A stretch of 64,000 bases of DNA from Verrucomicrobium sp. GAS474 (lineage in GTDB: Bacteria > Verrucomicrobiota > Verrucomicrobiia > Methylacidiphilales > GAS474), in the NCBI RefSeq assembly GCF_900105685.1, contig NZ_LT629781.1, positions 3,699,445 to 3,763,444 on the forward strand. Reading direction: 5' to 3'. The notes beneath the pieces were generated by a model. That model saw nothing but the letters and a program-made list of their open reading frames with translations. It ran no database searches and was not told the DNA's origin. Within the stretch, counting starts at the first letter, position 1. Every line of letters begins with the position of its first letter. The position numbers were made by a program, and so were the translations under genes. Below are positions 43,307 to 50,324 of the stretch, in pieces.

Positions 43307-43336
43307 TCCCTACTAAACCGGGTCAACCTACTAAAC
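43291..43336. repeat. Three phased decamers at the terminase start (cosB-like)
   Basis: GTTTAGTAGG at 43291-43300 and its reverse complement CCTACTAAAC at 43309-43318 and 43327-43336; starts are exactly 18 bp apart. The arrangement gives one inverted pair and one direct pair around the small terminase GTG. Lambda-type gpNu1 binds similar repeated sites next to cos. Confidence 0.7.
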
Positions 43337-43557
43337 GCGTGGGAACTGACAGCAAGACAATAAACCCGCATGCCCCTGCCACCCCTCTAATAGATTCCTT
43401 ACCGGGGGTAGCGTTGGTCTTCAAGTATTTACGTGGCGTTTAGTTGACACGGTTTCCCCTTCGCATCCCCTTCCCTGATTTTCACGATGTCCTATGCGTC
43501 GTCCGGGTTGAAGCCCATCGCCCGCCACGCCTCATACCTCATCGGGCTGTACATCCC
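43307..43557. other. Gap between replication/early and late modules (possible cos region)
   Basis: A 251-bp gap with no gene. It holds the upper two decamers and, nearer 43400-43410, a CCGGGGGTAG stretch of pseudo-dyad type. In lambda-like phages cos lies directly upstream of the terminase small gene, so the cut site is expected here; I cannot identify the exact nick positions. Confidence 0.45.
43322..43327 (-). promoter_or_regulatory. GTTGAC box before gene 42641-43306
   Basis: GTTGAC on the minus strand, 15 nt before GTG 43306, overlapping the third decamer by one base. Confidence 0.5.
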
Positions 43558-44085
43558 CTACTCCGTAAAGACCTCGTCCTTCAGCCAGTCGTAAAGCGTC
43601 TTGAGTTGAACGCGATAGCTACTCCGCTTCCGCTCATCCAGCGGCCCGAGCTTCCCAAAGATGGCGTGCAGGCGGTCCGAGGCCACCAGCAGCTTGCGCT
43701 CGATATCCGCCGAAGCCTCCACCGGATTAGCTCCATCGCCCCCTTGACGATCCTCAACCGGGACGAGTTCGAGAAGCGTCATCTGCCGACGGAGTGCTGC
43801 CGTCTGATCGAAATCAAGCTCAAGCTGCCCGATAGCGAGATACCGAACCGACCAATCCCGCAGGGCCTCACTCGCATGACGGTTGAGCCACACATCCCAT
43901 TCCGAGGGTCGATGAAACTGCGCCTTGATCTCGGCCAGGGCGACGCCCGCCTTGTGCGCCAGTTCTACCGCGCCTCGGGCGAATCCGGCCGCATGGTTTG
44001 CACACTCTTGAGTCTTGAGGTGGATATCTTCGATTTCGGCGAGGAGCGCCGGACTCGGTTCTTTTCGATTTGCGATTGTCTGCAT
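43558..44085 (-). CDS. Hypothetical phage protein, DUF3102-like
   Basis: A 175-residue helical protein. The segment AGVALAEIKAQFHRPSEWDVWL resembles the DUF3102 helix with a Leu/Lys/Trp pattern. The N-terminus overlaps the upstream gene by about 120 bp. Function unknown; DUF3102-like proteins are found in phages and plasmids near replication genes. Confidence 0.65.
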   Translation of the reverse strand: MQTIANRKEPSPALLAEIEDIHLKTQECANHAAGFARGAVELAHKAGVALAEIKAQFHRPSEWDVWLNRHASEALRDWSVRYLAIGQLELDFDQTAALRRQMTLLELVPVEDRQGGDGANPVEASADIERKLLVASDRLHAIFGKLGPLDERKRSSYRVQLKTLYDWLKDEVFTE

Positions 44086-44414
44086 TTTTCTCGGTTGCTG
44101 TTGCTCCGCATGGAGCGGGTTTGTACGCGCCCAAAAAAGGCGCTGTTTTCTCGGAGATTGGTGACCACCTTATCGACGGCCATGCGCGTGACCTTGTGAT
44201 CCCGGGCGATGGTCTCGCCGGTCCTATGGCGAAGATCCGGGAAGATCAGCATGCAAAACACATCGAACCTCATCCAGTTTTGGGCCGATGTGGTGCCGTC
44301 ATTCATCCAGGCGAAGAGGCGGCGAAAATAGAGCTGCACCCCCTCCTGAAATCGCTCCGCCTCCTCGGGCTCGATATCCTCGACCGGATGATGCTCGTAG
44401 GATGGCTCCCTCAT
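43965..44414 (-). CDS. Hypothetical phage protein with HTH-like segment
   Basis: A 149-residue protein. The N-terminal two thirds look real: IARDHKVTRMAVDKVVTNLR is a helix-turn-helix-like segment. The last 40 residues overlap the next gene and are basic and low-complexity. ATG 44414 overlaps the 51-residue gene's stop (ATGA). Confidence 0.6.
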   Translation of the reverse strand: MREPSYEHHPVEDIEPEEAERFQEGVQLYFRRLFAWMNDGTTSAQNWMRFDVFCMLIFPDLRHRTGETIARDHKVTRMAVDKVVTNLRENSAFFGRVQTRSMRSNSNREKCRQSQIEKNRVRRSSPKSKISTSRLKSVQTMRPDSPEAR

Positions 44415-44566
44415 TTCTGCCCCTTCTCAGTGGACTCAACGAAAGCGACAACCGCCTGTTGAAGCATCCGCCGTTCGTTCCGCAGGATCACCTCAGGGCA
44501 TTTGCAGCGGACGAGATTCTGGATGCGAACGCCGCGGCGAATCACCTTGTCCCAGGCCTCCTTCAC
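44411..44566 (-). CDS. Small phage protein, 51 residues
   Basis: GTG start at 44566 in a GTGA overlap with the upstream gene's stop (44563), and TGA at 44411 overlapping the next ATG (44414). The sequence begins KEAWDKVIRRGVRIQNLV and contains a CKC motif. The tight coupling at both ends supports a real gene. No family recognised. Confidence 0.65.
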   Translation of the reverse strand: MKEAWDKVIRRGVRIQNLVRCKCPEVILRNERRMLQQAVVAFVESTEKGQK

Positions 44567-44787
44567 GCCACCACCTCCGCAATCCCGAACCGCACCGCGT
44601 ACCGCGCATTCGCCGCGTCGATCTCGCGCAAGGCCTCCGCACTAACCCCGACCCGAATTCCCTTAGCCCTCACCTTGTTGATGAGATGAAGCACGTTGGG
44701 ATCGTTTGCCAGCTTGAGGGCTTCGGCGAAGGAATGCGGCGGCTCGGTGATTGTGACGGGGCGCTTATGGCTGGCTTCAAAAATCAT
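44563..44787 (-). CDS. Small hypothetical phage protein
   Basis: A 74-residue soluble protein, helical (FAEALKLANDPNVLHLINKV), from ATG 44787. It couples by GTGA to the 51-residue gene. No family recognised. Confidence 0.6.
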   Translation of the reverse strand: MIFEASHKRPVTITEPPHSFAEALKLANDPNVLHLINKVRAKGIRVGVSAEALREIDAANARYAVRFGIAEVVA

Positions 44788-44824
44788 GACCGCTGTTCTG
44801 CCACATAAACCGGAAAACTCCTAA

Positions 44825-44860
44825 GTCACGCCGGTCACGTTTGTCACAACGGTCACGACA
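44825..44860. repeat. Four GTCAC direct repeats with a 9-bp period
   Basis: GTCAC at 44825, 44834, 44843 and 44852, each followed by four variable bases. The array spans the short gap after the 63-residue gene and covers its stop codon. It could be an iterated protein-binding site, but no function is shown. Confidence 0.55.
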
Positions 44861-45044
44861 CGATCCACCCCCCCTCGTTCCGTTTCCGCTGGAAGACCGG
44901 AACACCGCGCCTGCGCATCGCCATGACGGCAGCGCGGGCCTCTCGGAATGTGTCGCATTGAATGGCGCGACCTCGGCGCACGTCGGCCGCGATGGAGTCC
45001 CAGTTCGGCGAGGCCTGGACGGCAGGACGCTCTATGACCCTCAC
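44853..45044 (-). CDS. Small basic hypothetical phage protein
   Basis: A 63-residue protein from a GTG at 45044 that overlaps the initiator-like gene's stop (GTGA). Arg-rich in the second half (FREARAAVMAMRRRGVPVFQ). No family recognised. Confidence 0.6.
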   Translation of the reverse strand: MRVIERPAVQASPNWDSIAADVRRGRAIQCDTFREARAAVMAMRRRGVPVFQRKRNEGGWIVS

Positions 45045-45955
45045 AATCCCCCACCCTTCCCCTCAAGCCGCCCCAGCATGCCTTGCAGCTCCTCCCTTGA
45101 GGCTTCCCACGCCTCCCGAGGAAGCCGCTTGATGCGAGCGATGAGGAACGCGTCCGCCGCCGGATCGGCCACCTTGGCGTAAAGCCTCTCGCTGTATGAT
45201 CCCCGGCACGCGTCGAGTTCGACCACCCAGTCCGGGACCGGCTTGGCGGGCTTCTCGACCGGTCGGGGCGCGACGGGCATCCCCTGGGCGTCCTTGATCT
45301 CGAAGAGACCCTGCCAGCCCTGCCGGATACTCTGCTCGATGCGGCGGATGGCTTCGACCTCGCCGAGGGCCGTCATCTCCTCGAGCTGCTTCTGCTCCTG
45401 AAGCGGACGGAGCGGCTTGCGGATCTGGGTCCGGTGCTTCCGCCAGTCCCCCCACGCCGCCGCGAAGCGAGCCGACGAAAAAGGAAGCTCCACCTTCTCC
45501 CCCGCTTGCGGGGGTTGGGGGGTATTAGTACTCTTCTCTTTACTTCTCTTCTCTGGTAACGCTTTTACCGTTACAGATGTAACGCTCTCACCGTTACGAG
45601 ACCGGTCCACCCGATTCTTCCCAAGTGCCCGTGTCTTAGCGGTTTGCCCATTATGGCGGCCGAAGTTCGAGAGCCGGAGGATGCCTTTTTCCGAGATCAT
45701 CCACCCAACCGATAGGAGTGCGTCGGCGAAGCCCGTTACGTGAACGATGCGGTCGACCGTTACATGCTGTAACGCTCCGAGCGTTACAAGAGCGTCACCG
45801 TCGTCGCCGACCTCGGCGTTGTTGTCGCACCATTCCCAAAACTCCATGAGATGCCCGGCGACCTGGGCAGGCTCCATGTTCAAGGCGGCGGCGATGCGGA
45901 GCACCTCGCTCTTCCGGGTGAGCCCCTTGGTCCACTTGATCCAGTCACCGGCCAT
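45041..45955 (-). CDS. Phage replication initiator-like protein
   Basis: A 304-residue protein from ATG 45955. The N-terminal ~100 residues (MAGDWIKWTKGLTRKSEVL, then LNMEPAQVAGHLMEFWEW) resemble the winged-helix domain of phage replisome organisers. A middle linker (residues about 105-150) and a C-terminal helical part follow. The linker is encoded by DNA holding repeated palindromes, as the lambda O gene carries its origin. Helicase or loader recruitment is expected, but no helicase gene is seen. Confidence 0.7.
   Translation of the reverse strand: MAGDWIKWTKGLTRKSEVLRIAAALNMEPAQVAGHLMEFWEWCDNNAEVGDDGDALVTLGALQHVTVDRIVHVTGFADALLSVGWMISEKGILRLSNFGRHNGQTAKTRALGKNRVDRSRNGESVTSVTVKALPEKRSKEKSTNTPQPPQAGEKVELPFSSARFAAAWGDWRKHRTQIRKPLRPLQEQKQLEEMTALGEVEAIRRIEQSIRQGWQGLFEIKDAQGMPVAPRPVEKPAKPVPDWVVELDACRGSYSERLYAKVADPAADAFLIARIKRLPREAWEASREELQGMLGRLEGKGGGL
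45556..45787. repeat. Iterated 19-bp palindromes, candidate phage replication origin
   Basis: GTAACGCTNNNACCGTTAC at 45556-45574 and 45579-45597, and GTAACGCTNNNAGCGTTAC at 45769-45787. Single half-sites are ACCGTTAC at 45756-45763 and CCCGTTAC at 45732-45739. All lie inside the initiator-like gene. Dyad sites of this kind fit binding by a dimer. Alternatively they are operators. Confidence 0.7.
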
Positions 45956-46550
45956 TGATGTGCTCCTGCTCGACGTTGCGGACCCGCGTCCAGGTATCCG
46001 TCGCGCCGTCCTTGTGGGCGGCGATCCATCGGCGCATGTAGGATTTGAGGGCGCGATGCCACCGCCAGGGATTCCCCGAACCCAGGCCTTCGCGCTCGGC
46101 GTCGCTCAGGTTGTCGCTCGGGCCGGTTCTCGTCGCCGACCGCCGGCGGGCGACGTCAATGAACTCCTGAAGCTCCCCGGAGAGCCAACACCTCGGGATG
46201 TAGAGCCACGAGGGTTCGAGGATAATCACCATCTTGTCGGCGTGGCAGAGGGCCGAGACGGGCCGCCCGACGCGCTTGGCGTAGTAGCGGGAGTGGAGGA
46301 GGCAGAAGTCGCCCCACTCGTCGCCGAAGAGCCTCCGCATGATGGCGGCACCGAACTCGGGATGGATCTCCCCCTCCGGACCGTCCATGTTCGGCTTCCC
46401 GAAATAGCCTAGGTCGTGAACGAAGAACGCCACCCAAAGCCGGAGGTCGAGCGGGAATCCGTACAGCCGCCACCACCCGATAGCGATCAAGATGGGGTGC
46501 AACCAGAAGGCGTGAACCCCGAACAGGATGCTTTTCGTGCCGATCTTCAC
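45945..46550 (-). CDS. HD-domain phosphohydrolase-like phage protein
   Basis: A 201-residue protein from GTG 46550 (GTGA overlap). HD-superfamily pattern: an early His (FGVHAFWLHP), FFVHDLGYFG with the paired His-Asp, LLHSRYYAKR, and CHADKM with the final Asp. The substrate, which could be a nucleotide or signal molecule, is unknown. The C-terminal 60 residues are basic. Confidence 0.7.
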   Translation of the reverse strand: MKIGTKSILFGVHAFWLHPILIAIGWWRLYGFPLDLRLWVAFFVHDLGYFGKPNMDGPEGEIHPEFGAAIMRRLFGDEWGDFCLLHSRYYAKRVGRPVSALCHADKMVIILEPSWLYIPRCWLSGELQEFIDVARRRSATRTGPSDNLSDAEREGLGSGNPWRWHRALKSYMRRWIAAHKDGATDTWTRVRNVEQEHINGR

Positions 46551-47023
46551 AACGCCCCCTTCCCCTTCCACTCAGCCAGGCCATAACGTCCACGATCGCC
46601 CGTCGCAACAATGTCCTTATCGATTCCGTGGTGGCCGAGCTTGTAGAGCAACGACGAAATCCGACTCTTGAACCCTCGCAGATCGAGTCCGCCGCGCTGA
46701 TCGTGCGTTAGTACGACGTGCAGGTGCTCTGCAATATCGACGCTGCGCATGGGTGTTCCCGTTTCCAGAAGCACCTCAAGGATCTTGTCGCGGATAAGGG
46801 ACGAATCGAGGGCAGCATTCTCCTGACGAGCGGTCTTCGCCTTCGCAGGAGCGGCGGCGGGTGTTTTAGGCACGCCCCCCTCCTCATCGAGATCGGAGAG
46901 CGCGGCCTTCGCCCTGTTGAGTCGGCCGATGTAGTTGGTCTTTCGCTCGAGATCAGCCTTCAGGCCGTGGATCTCGTTTGCCGTTTTAGTGATTTCCAAA
47001 TCAATGGAATGGATGGTGATCAT
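46547..47023 (-). CDS. Phage protein with coiled coil and winged-helix-like domain
   Basis: A 158-residue protein. A coiled-coil N-terminus ([19 protein letters not shown]) and Ala/Lys linker precede a winged-helix-like C-terminus ([17 protein letters not shown], ending YGLAEW). A regulatory or DNA-binding role is likely. ATG 47023 overlaps the TGA of the alternate frame in the methyltransferase locus. Confidence 0.65.
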   Translation of the reverse strand: MITIHSIDLEITKTANEIHGLKADLERKTNYIGRLNRAKAALSDLDEEGGVPKTPAAAPAKAKTARQENAALDSSLIRDKILEVLLETGTPMRSVDIAEHLHVVLTHDQRGGLDLRGFKSRISSLLYKLGHHGIDKDIVATGDRGRYGLAEWKGKGAL

Positions 47024-48300
47024 AGATTTTTAGGTGAATGGCTAGACGATCTCCCCTCGGACGAACCGGTAGGCAGAGATGAACTCCGACGCTTGGATAA
47101 GGTTGATCGCGTTTCCGTGGGTGCGCAGGCGTCCCACTCGGGCGGGAGCCCCATGAGCCAACGGGAATGTGCCGGGTTCAACTGGCCGCCACCGCTCATC
47201 CCGGCATCGGAGCCAATCAGAAGCTCCCCAGAAGCCATTAACCGGGCCGGGCCGCTCCACTTCGGCCATGTCTCCGGCAAGCCGGACTGCCTCACATCCT
47301 CCGCGATGATCCCAGCCGCCAGTTCCGCTTCCTGCTCCAGCCCCGGAGGCGAGCTCTGTCCTCCCCCACTCCGACGCCCGTTGTTTGTGCTCGGCGTCAT
47401 CGCCCGTGAGGACTTGCGATTGTTGCTCGCCACTGGCGTCGCCCATCCCGCCAGAGCCGCCGCGTCCGCAGGATTTAATCCGGGGTTCAATCCTCTGCGT
47501 TCCTTCGCCCCCGGATCTTCCCCCTTCCCGTTGTTCGTCGTGTTCGGTGTGGGCCACCCCGCGAGGTCCGCACTCCGAACCAGACAGGAACATCCGTGCT
47601 TCGTTCCGTGCTTCTCCTTCTGCGTCTTGGATCGCCCGTTGGTGTCGTGGGCTTGAGGTGTCGGCCAAGCCGAGGGCAAGGCCGCAATCGTCAGCGGCAT
47701 CCCGAAGCCGTTCCCGTTCCCCACCCGCTCCTTGGTCGCCAAGCGTCGGGCTTCCCACGTCTCGAAGCTCTCCCCGTCCTGAGCTATCGAGGCGTCCGGC
47801 GTCGGCCACCCAGTAGAGGCGCTGTCGGATGTGCGGAGCGCCGACGCTCGCAGAGCAAAAATCAGTCGTCCCGACGGCGTAGTCCGTAGCTTCCAGGTCA
47901 GATTGTACAACGTCGAGCCAAGCGAGAGCGTCCTTACTCGCAACCTGCTCGCCAAAGCAAACGACAGGGCGGCGCTCGGCGATAAGGGCGAAGAAGGCGG
48001 GCCAAAGATGTCTTTCGTCGTCGAACCCTTTCCCTTGCCCAGCGTCCGAGAACGGCTGGCAGGGGCAAGAGCCGGTCCAGACGGGGCGGTCGTCAGGCCA
48101 TCCGGCGCGACGCAGGGCTCCACTCCAGACGCCTTCTCCGGCGAAGAAATGGCATTGAGTGTAGTTTCGGAGATCGTCTGGCCGAACGTCGACGATGCTT
48201 CGTTCGTCGACATCTCCAGGGGCAATAAGCCCTGCTCCGATGAGGTTGCGGAGGTACTGCGCGACGTAGGGGTCGACCTCGTTGTAGTAGGCGCGTGCAT
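47020..48300 (-). CDS. Second-frame ORF overlapping the methyltransferase (possible dual coding)
   Basis: A 426-residue frame, ATG 48300 to TGA 47020, whose stop overlaps the next gene's ATG (ATGA), as elsewhere in this phage. It carries recurring STGWPTP, LAGWPTP and LAGWATP segments and the ending [21 protein letters not shown] recall such WPTP and WLMGxPxEWD segments as recurrent in phage proteins. The N-terminal 60 residues look like a shadow, so the true start may be internal. Confidence 0.4.
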   Translation of the reverse strand: MHAPTTTRSTPTSRSTSATSSEQGLLPLEMSTNEASSTFGQTISETTLNAISSPEKASGVEPCVAPDGLTTAPSGPALAPASRSRTLGKGKGSTTKDIFGPPSSPLSPSAALSFALASRLRVRTLSLGSTLYNLTWKLRTTPSGRLIFALRASALRTSDSASTGWPTPDASIAQDGESFETWEARRLATKERVGNGNGFGMPLTIAALPSAWPTPQAHDTNGRSKTQKEKHGTKHGCSCLVRSADLAGWPTPNTTNNGKGEDPGAKERRGLNPGLNPADAAALAGWATPVASNNRKSSRAMTPSTNNGRRSGGGQSSPPGLEQEAELAAGIIAEDVRQSGLPETWPKWSGPARLMASGELLIGSDAGMSGGGQLNPAHSRWLMGLPPEWDACAPTETRSTLSKRRSSSLPTGSSEGRSSSHSPKNL

Positions 48301-48304
48301 TCAC
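47042..48304 (-). CDS. C5 cytosine-specific DNA methyltransferase
   Basis: A 420-residue protein from GTG 48304. Catalytic motifs: SAM-binding FFAGEG (about 53-58), [10 protein letters not shown] (81-90, catalytic Cys82), GEQV as the ENV-type motif (Glu119), and [13 protein letters not shown] (155-167). The C-terminal [17 protein letters not shown] is motif IX/X. A long central stretch is the variable target-recognition region. Self-methylation of the phage to evade restriction is the likely role. Another frame in this interval (47020-48300) is also open. Confidence 0.9.
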   Translation of the reverse strand: MNARAYYNEVDPYVAQYLRNLIGAGLIAPGDVDERSIVDVRPDDLRNYTQCHFFAGEGVWSGALRRAGWPDDRPVWTGSCPCQPFSDAGQGKGFDDERHLWPAFFALIAERRPVVCFGEQVASKDALAWLDVVQSDLEATDYAVGTTDFCSASVGAPHIRQRLYWVADAGRLDSSGRGELRDVGSPTLGDQGAGGERERLRDAADDCGLALGLADTSSPRHQRAIQDAEGEARNEARMFLSGSECGPRGVAHTEHDEQREGGRSGGEGTQRIEPRIKSCGRGGSGGMGDASGEQQSQVLTGDDAEHKQRASEWGRTELASGAGAGSGTGGWDHRGGCEAVRLAGDMAEVERPGPVNGFWGASDWLRCRDERWRPVEPGTFPLAHGAPARVGRLRTHGNAINLIQASEFISAYRFVRGEIV

Positions 48305-48339
48305 CGCACCCCCAGGATGATCAAGAGGAGGAAGATCAC
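48301..48339 (-). CDS. 12-residue hydrophobic micro-ORF
   Basis: GTG 48339 to TGA 48301 encodes [12 protein letters not shown]. It couples by GTGA overlap both to the upstream gene's stop and to the methyltransferase GTG. It might only carry ribosomes between the two genes. Confidence 0.3.
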   Translation of the reverse strand: MIFLLLIILGVR

Positions 48340-48557
48340 AACGCCACCTCTCTTTTCCCCTCGCACGTCACCACGAAGGCCAGGGCGTGCTTGTCCCAGC
48401 GGCGTTTTCCAGTGAATCCCGACTCTCGGAGCCGGTCGCAGATCTGGTTCGCCATCGTCTCACTATCGGTCCAGAAACGCGGGATTCCGCCCGACGATAG
48501 ATCCCGCGCCACATCCCGGGCCTTGTGCGGGCCGCGTTCCGCAATGAACTCGCTCAC
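48336..48557 (-). CDS. Small hypothetical phage protein
   Basis: A 73-residue protein from GTG 48557 (GTGA overlap with the nuclease gene). Helical N-terminus and a basic C-terminus (GKRRWDKHALAFVV). No family recognised. Confidence 0.6.
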   Translation of the reverse strand: MSEFIAERGPHKARDVARDLSSGGIPRFWTDSETMANQICDRLRESGFTGKRRWDKHALAFVVTCEGKREVAL

Positions 48558-48877
48558 GCCCTCCCCCTTCCCTTGACGTACGCGACGATGTCCCGGACCG
48601 TATCGAGATTGAGTTGAGGCTCAACGAGGCGGATCACCTGCCAGCCAAGCAAGGCGGCGGCCAAATATTTGTGACAGTCCTCCACCATGCCGGAGCCCCG
48701 CACATGACGGCCCTTAACCCAGATCCCCCCCTCGATCTCAAAGGCGATCTTCATCTCCGGCAAGGCGAAGTCGAAGCGCCACAACCGCGCACCATGGAAC
48801 TGATGCTCTGGCGTCAGCTTCGGCCCTCCGGCCAGCTTCCAGCGGAATAGGAACTGTTTTTCGAGTGCGCTGCTCAC
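48554..48877 (-). CDS. Small PD-(D/E)XK-type endonuclease (Vsr/DUF559-like)
   Basis: A 107-residue protein from GTG 48877. The core WRFDFALPEMKIAFEIEGG has the Asp and Glu-x-Glu pattern of the nuclease fold, followed by a helix (DCHKYLAAALLGWQVIRL). Similar proteins occur in phage recombination regions and, as Vsr, next to C5 methyltransferases. A role in resolving recombination or repair intermediates is possible. Confidence 0.7.
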   Translation of the reverse strand: MSSALEKQFLFRWKLAGGPKLTPEHQFHGARLWRFDFALPEMKIAFEIEGGIWVKGRHVRGSGMVEDCHKYLAAALLGWQVIRLVEPQLNLDTVRDIVAYVKGRGRA

Positions 48878-49047
48878 AGGATGGCGTGGTTGAGGTGGGA
48901 CTTGAGTTCGGCAATGCGCCCGGCGCGTTTCACCTGTTCGGAGAAGTAGACCGCCCCGCCTCCGCGGCGATCCACCTCGTTATAGATGGCCTGCAATTTT
49001 GCGATTTCAGCCTCGAGGGCCTTCTTGGTTTTGGGTTTGAAAAACAT
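48874..49047 (-). CDS. Small helical phage protein, 57 residues
   Basis: ATG 49047 to TGA 48874, the stop overlapping the nuclease GTG (GTGA). The sequence starts FFKPKTKKALEAEIAKLQAI and is coiled-coil-like, then basic. No family recognised. Confidence 0.65.
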   Translation of the reverse strand: MFFKPKTKKALEAEIAKLQAIYNEVDRRGGGAVYFSEQVKRAGRIAELKSHLNHAIL

Positions 49048-49065
49048 GTTTGGATGGAGTGATGG

Positions 49066-49422
49066 TTAGTTGGAAATGAGGTCGAGCTGGTCCGACGGCG
49101 CGAGGCGGGCAATCGTCCGGGCCAGGCGGAAATCAACGGTTCGGTACTTGCGGATGAGGTGGCCTCGACTCGGCCCGCTCTTCGATCGGCGAACGACGTG
49201 GGGCTCCGCCAGGGCGATAACGCCCAACGTGTCTTTCATGAGCTTGTACGCGTTGCCGATGCAGTTGCGGTCCGCCTTCGGGAGTGAGAGGTCAACCTCA
49301 TCCGGCCAGAACTCCCCCGCCTTGGCGGCGACTGCAATCGCCACGCATGAGGCACGGAGGGACTGCGTCTTGAAGATGGTCTGAAGCCCGGTCGCCTCCT
49401 CTTGGGTCATGGGGGAGTTCAT
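49066..49422 (-). CDS. Hypothetical phage protein near recE
   Basis: A 118-residue protein from ATG 49422, coupled to recE by ATGA. Contains ASCVAIAVAAKAGEFWPDEV and a basic C-terminal half. It may be a DNA-associated accessory protein. No family recognised. The open frame to 49593 is a shadow of recE. Confidence 0.6.
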   Translation of the reverse strand: MNSPMTQEEATGLQTIFKTQSLRASCVAIAVAAKAGEFWPDEVDLSLPKADRNCIGNAYKLMKDTLGVIALAEPHVVRRSKSGPSRGHLIRKYRTVDFRLARTIARLAPSDQLDLISN

Positions 49423-50324
49423 GCGACTCCTTCCTCGTCGGCGGTGGACTCCGCGGGATCGAACACAACCTCGGCGTCCTCGGGGCGCATGAGCGCGTAC
49501 CGGGGGATTTCCAAGGTGCGGAGCGTCTGCTTGTAGGCGGGCCAGATCCCGGACGCCTCGCACTCCTTGTATTGGGCGAGGAGCGCAGCGCATTCCTCAT
49601 CGCCCCGGCTGAGGGATTTCACGCCCAACGCGAAGCAGTTCACGGCATAGGGAGGAAGCGGCTCGATGGCGATGAGGACGAAGTATTCCGGGGCGAGCTG
49701 GGCCAACGCACCCACGCGGAGGTAGAGGGCCCCCTGGAGGTGATACCCCATGTCGGCGACGGTCTTCGAGAACTCCCAATCCGCGGCGTTGACGGTCTTC
49801 TTGATGTCCACGAAAACCCGGCCTTTAATCCGGTCCACGCGGCACCGGAGAGGCAGTCCGGTCACGGGATCGACGGCGAAGATGGATACCTCGTTCTGTC
49901 CCTCTCCGGTCAATAGCTCGCGGGCGATGGGATGGGCGAAGACGTTCCGGGCGATGCGCTCGATCGTGAAGGCTTCCTCCTGGTCGATAACCGTCTTCCC
50001 GACCGTCTCGGCGTCGAACTTCGCCCACCACGCGATTTGCTCGACCGTCTTCGGCGCGGGCTTGGCGGCGGCGAGCTGTGCCTTGGTGGGGCGATCCGGC
50101 GCGTCGGGGGGAATGATAACGCATTCGGCCTTGTACCGTTCCGGCTCCAGGAGGCGGAGGTGGAGGAGCGTTCCGAAACGCATCGCCTCCGTTTCCTTCC
50201 GGTTCGCCATCTCGGCCCGCATGTGGGCGGGAGAGCGACGCATAGCCTTGAGCATCGAGGCCGAGACGCCGGGAGCGGCGTGGTACTCGTCGGCGGGGAG
50301 CCCGTAGTAAATTCCGGGATTCAT
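49419..50324 (-). CDS. recE: RecE-like exodeoxyribonuclease (PD-(D/E)XK)
   Basis: A 301-residue protein with the RecE/DUF3799 pattern: N-terminal YYGLPADEYHAAPGVSASML, MRFGTLLHLRLLEP, then the nuclease core LRCRVDRIKGRVFVDIKKT (Asp, and Asp-x-Lys) and YHLQGALYL. It produces 3' single-stranded tails for the RecT annealase encoded just upstream. TAATG overlap with recT. Confidence 0.9.
   Translation of the reverse strand: MNPGIYYGLPADEYHAAPGVSASMLKAMRRSPAHMRAEMANRKETEAMRFGTLLHLRLLEPERYKAECVIIPPDAPDRPTKAQLAAAKPAPKTVEQIAWWAKFDAETVGKTVIDQEEAFTIERIARNVFAHPIARELLTGEGQNEVSIFAVDPVTGLPLRCRVDRIKGRVFVDIKKTVNAADWEFSKTVADMGYHLQGALYLRVGALAQLAPEYFVLIAIEPLPPYAVNCFALGVKSLSRGDEECAALLAQYKECEASGIWPAYKQTLRTLEIPRYALMRPEDAEVVFDPAESTADEEGVA

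Noticed and set aside
48865..49062. Plus-strand 65-residue frame opposite the 57-residue gene
   Set aside because: All neighbours are coupled on the minus strand and the minus-strand frame has overlaps at its ends; the plus frame is a shadow.
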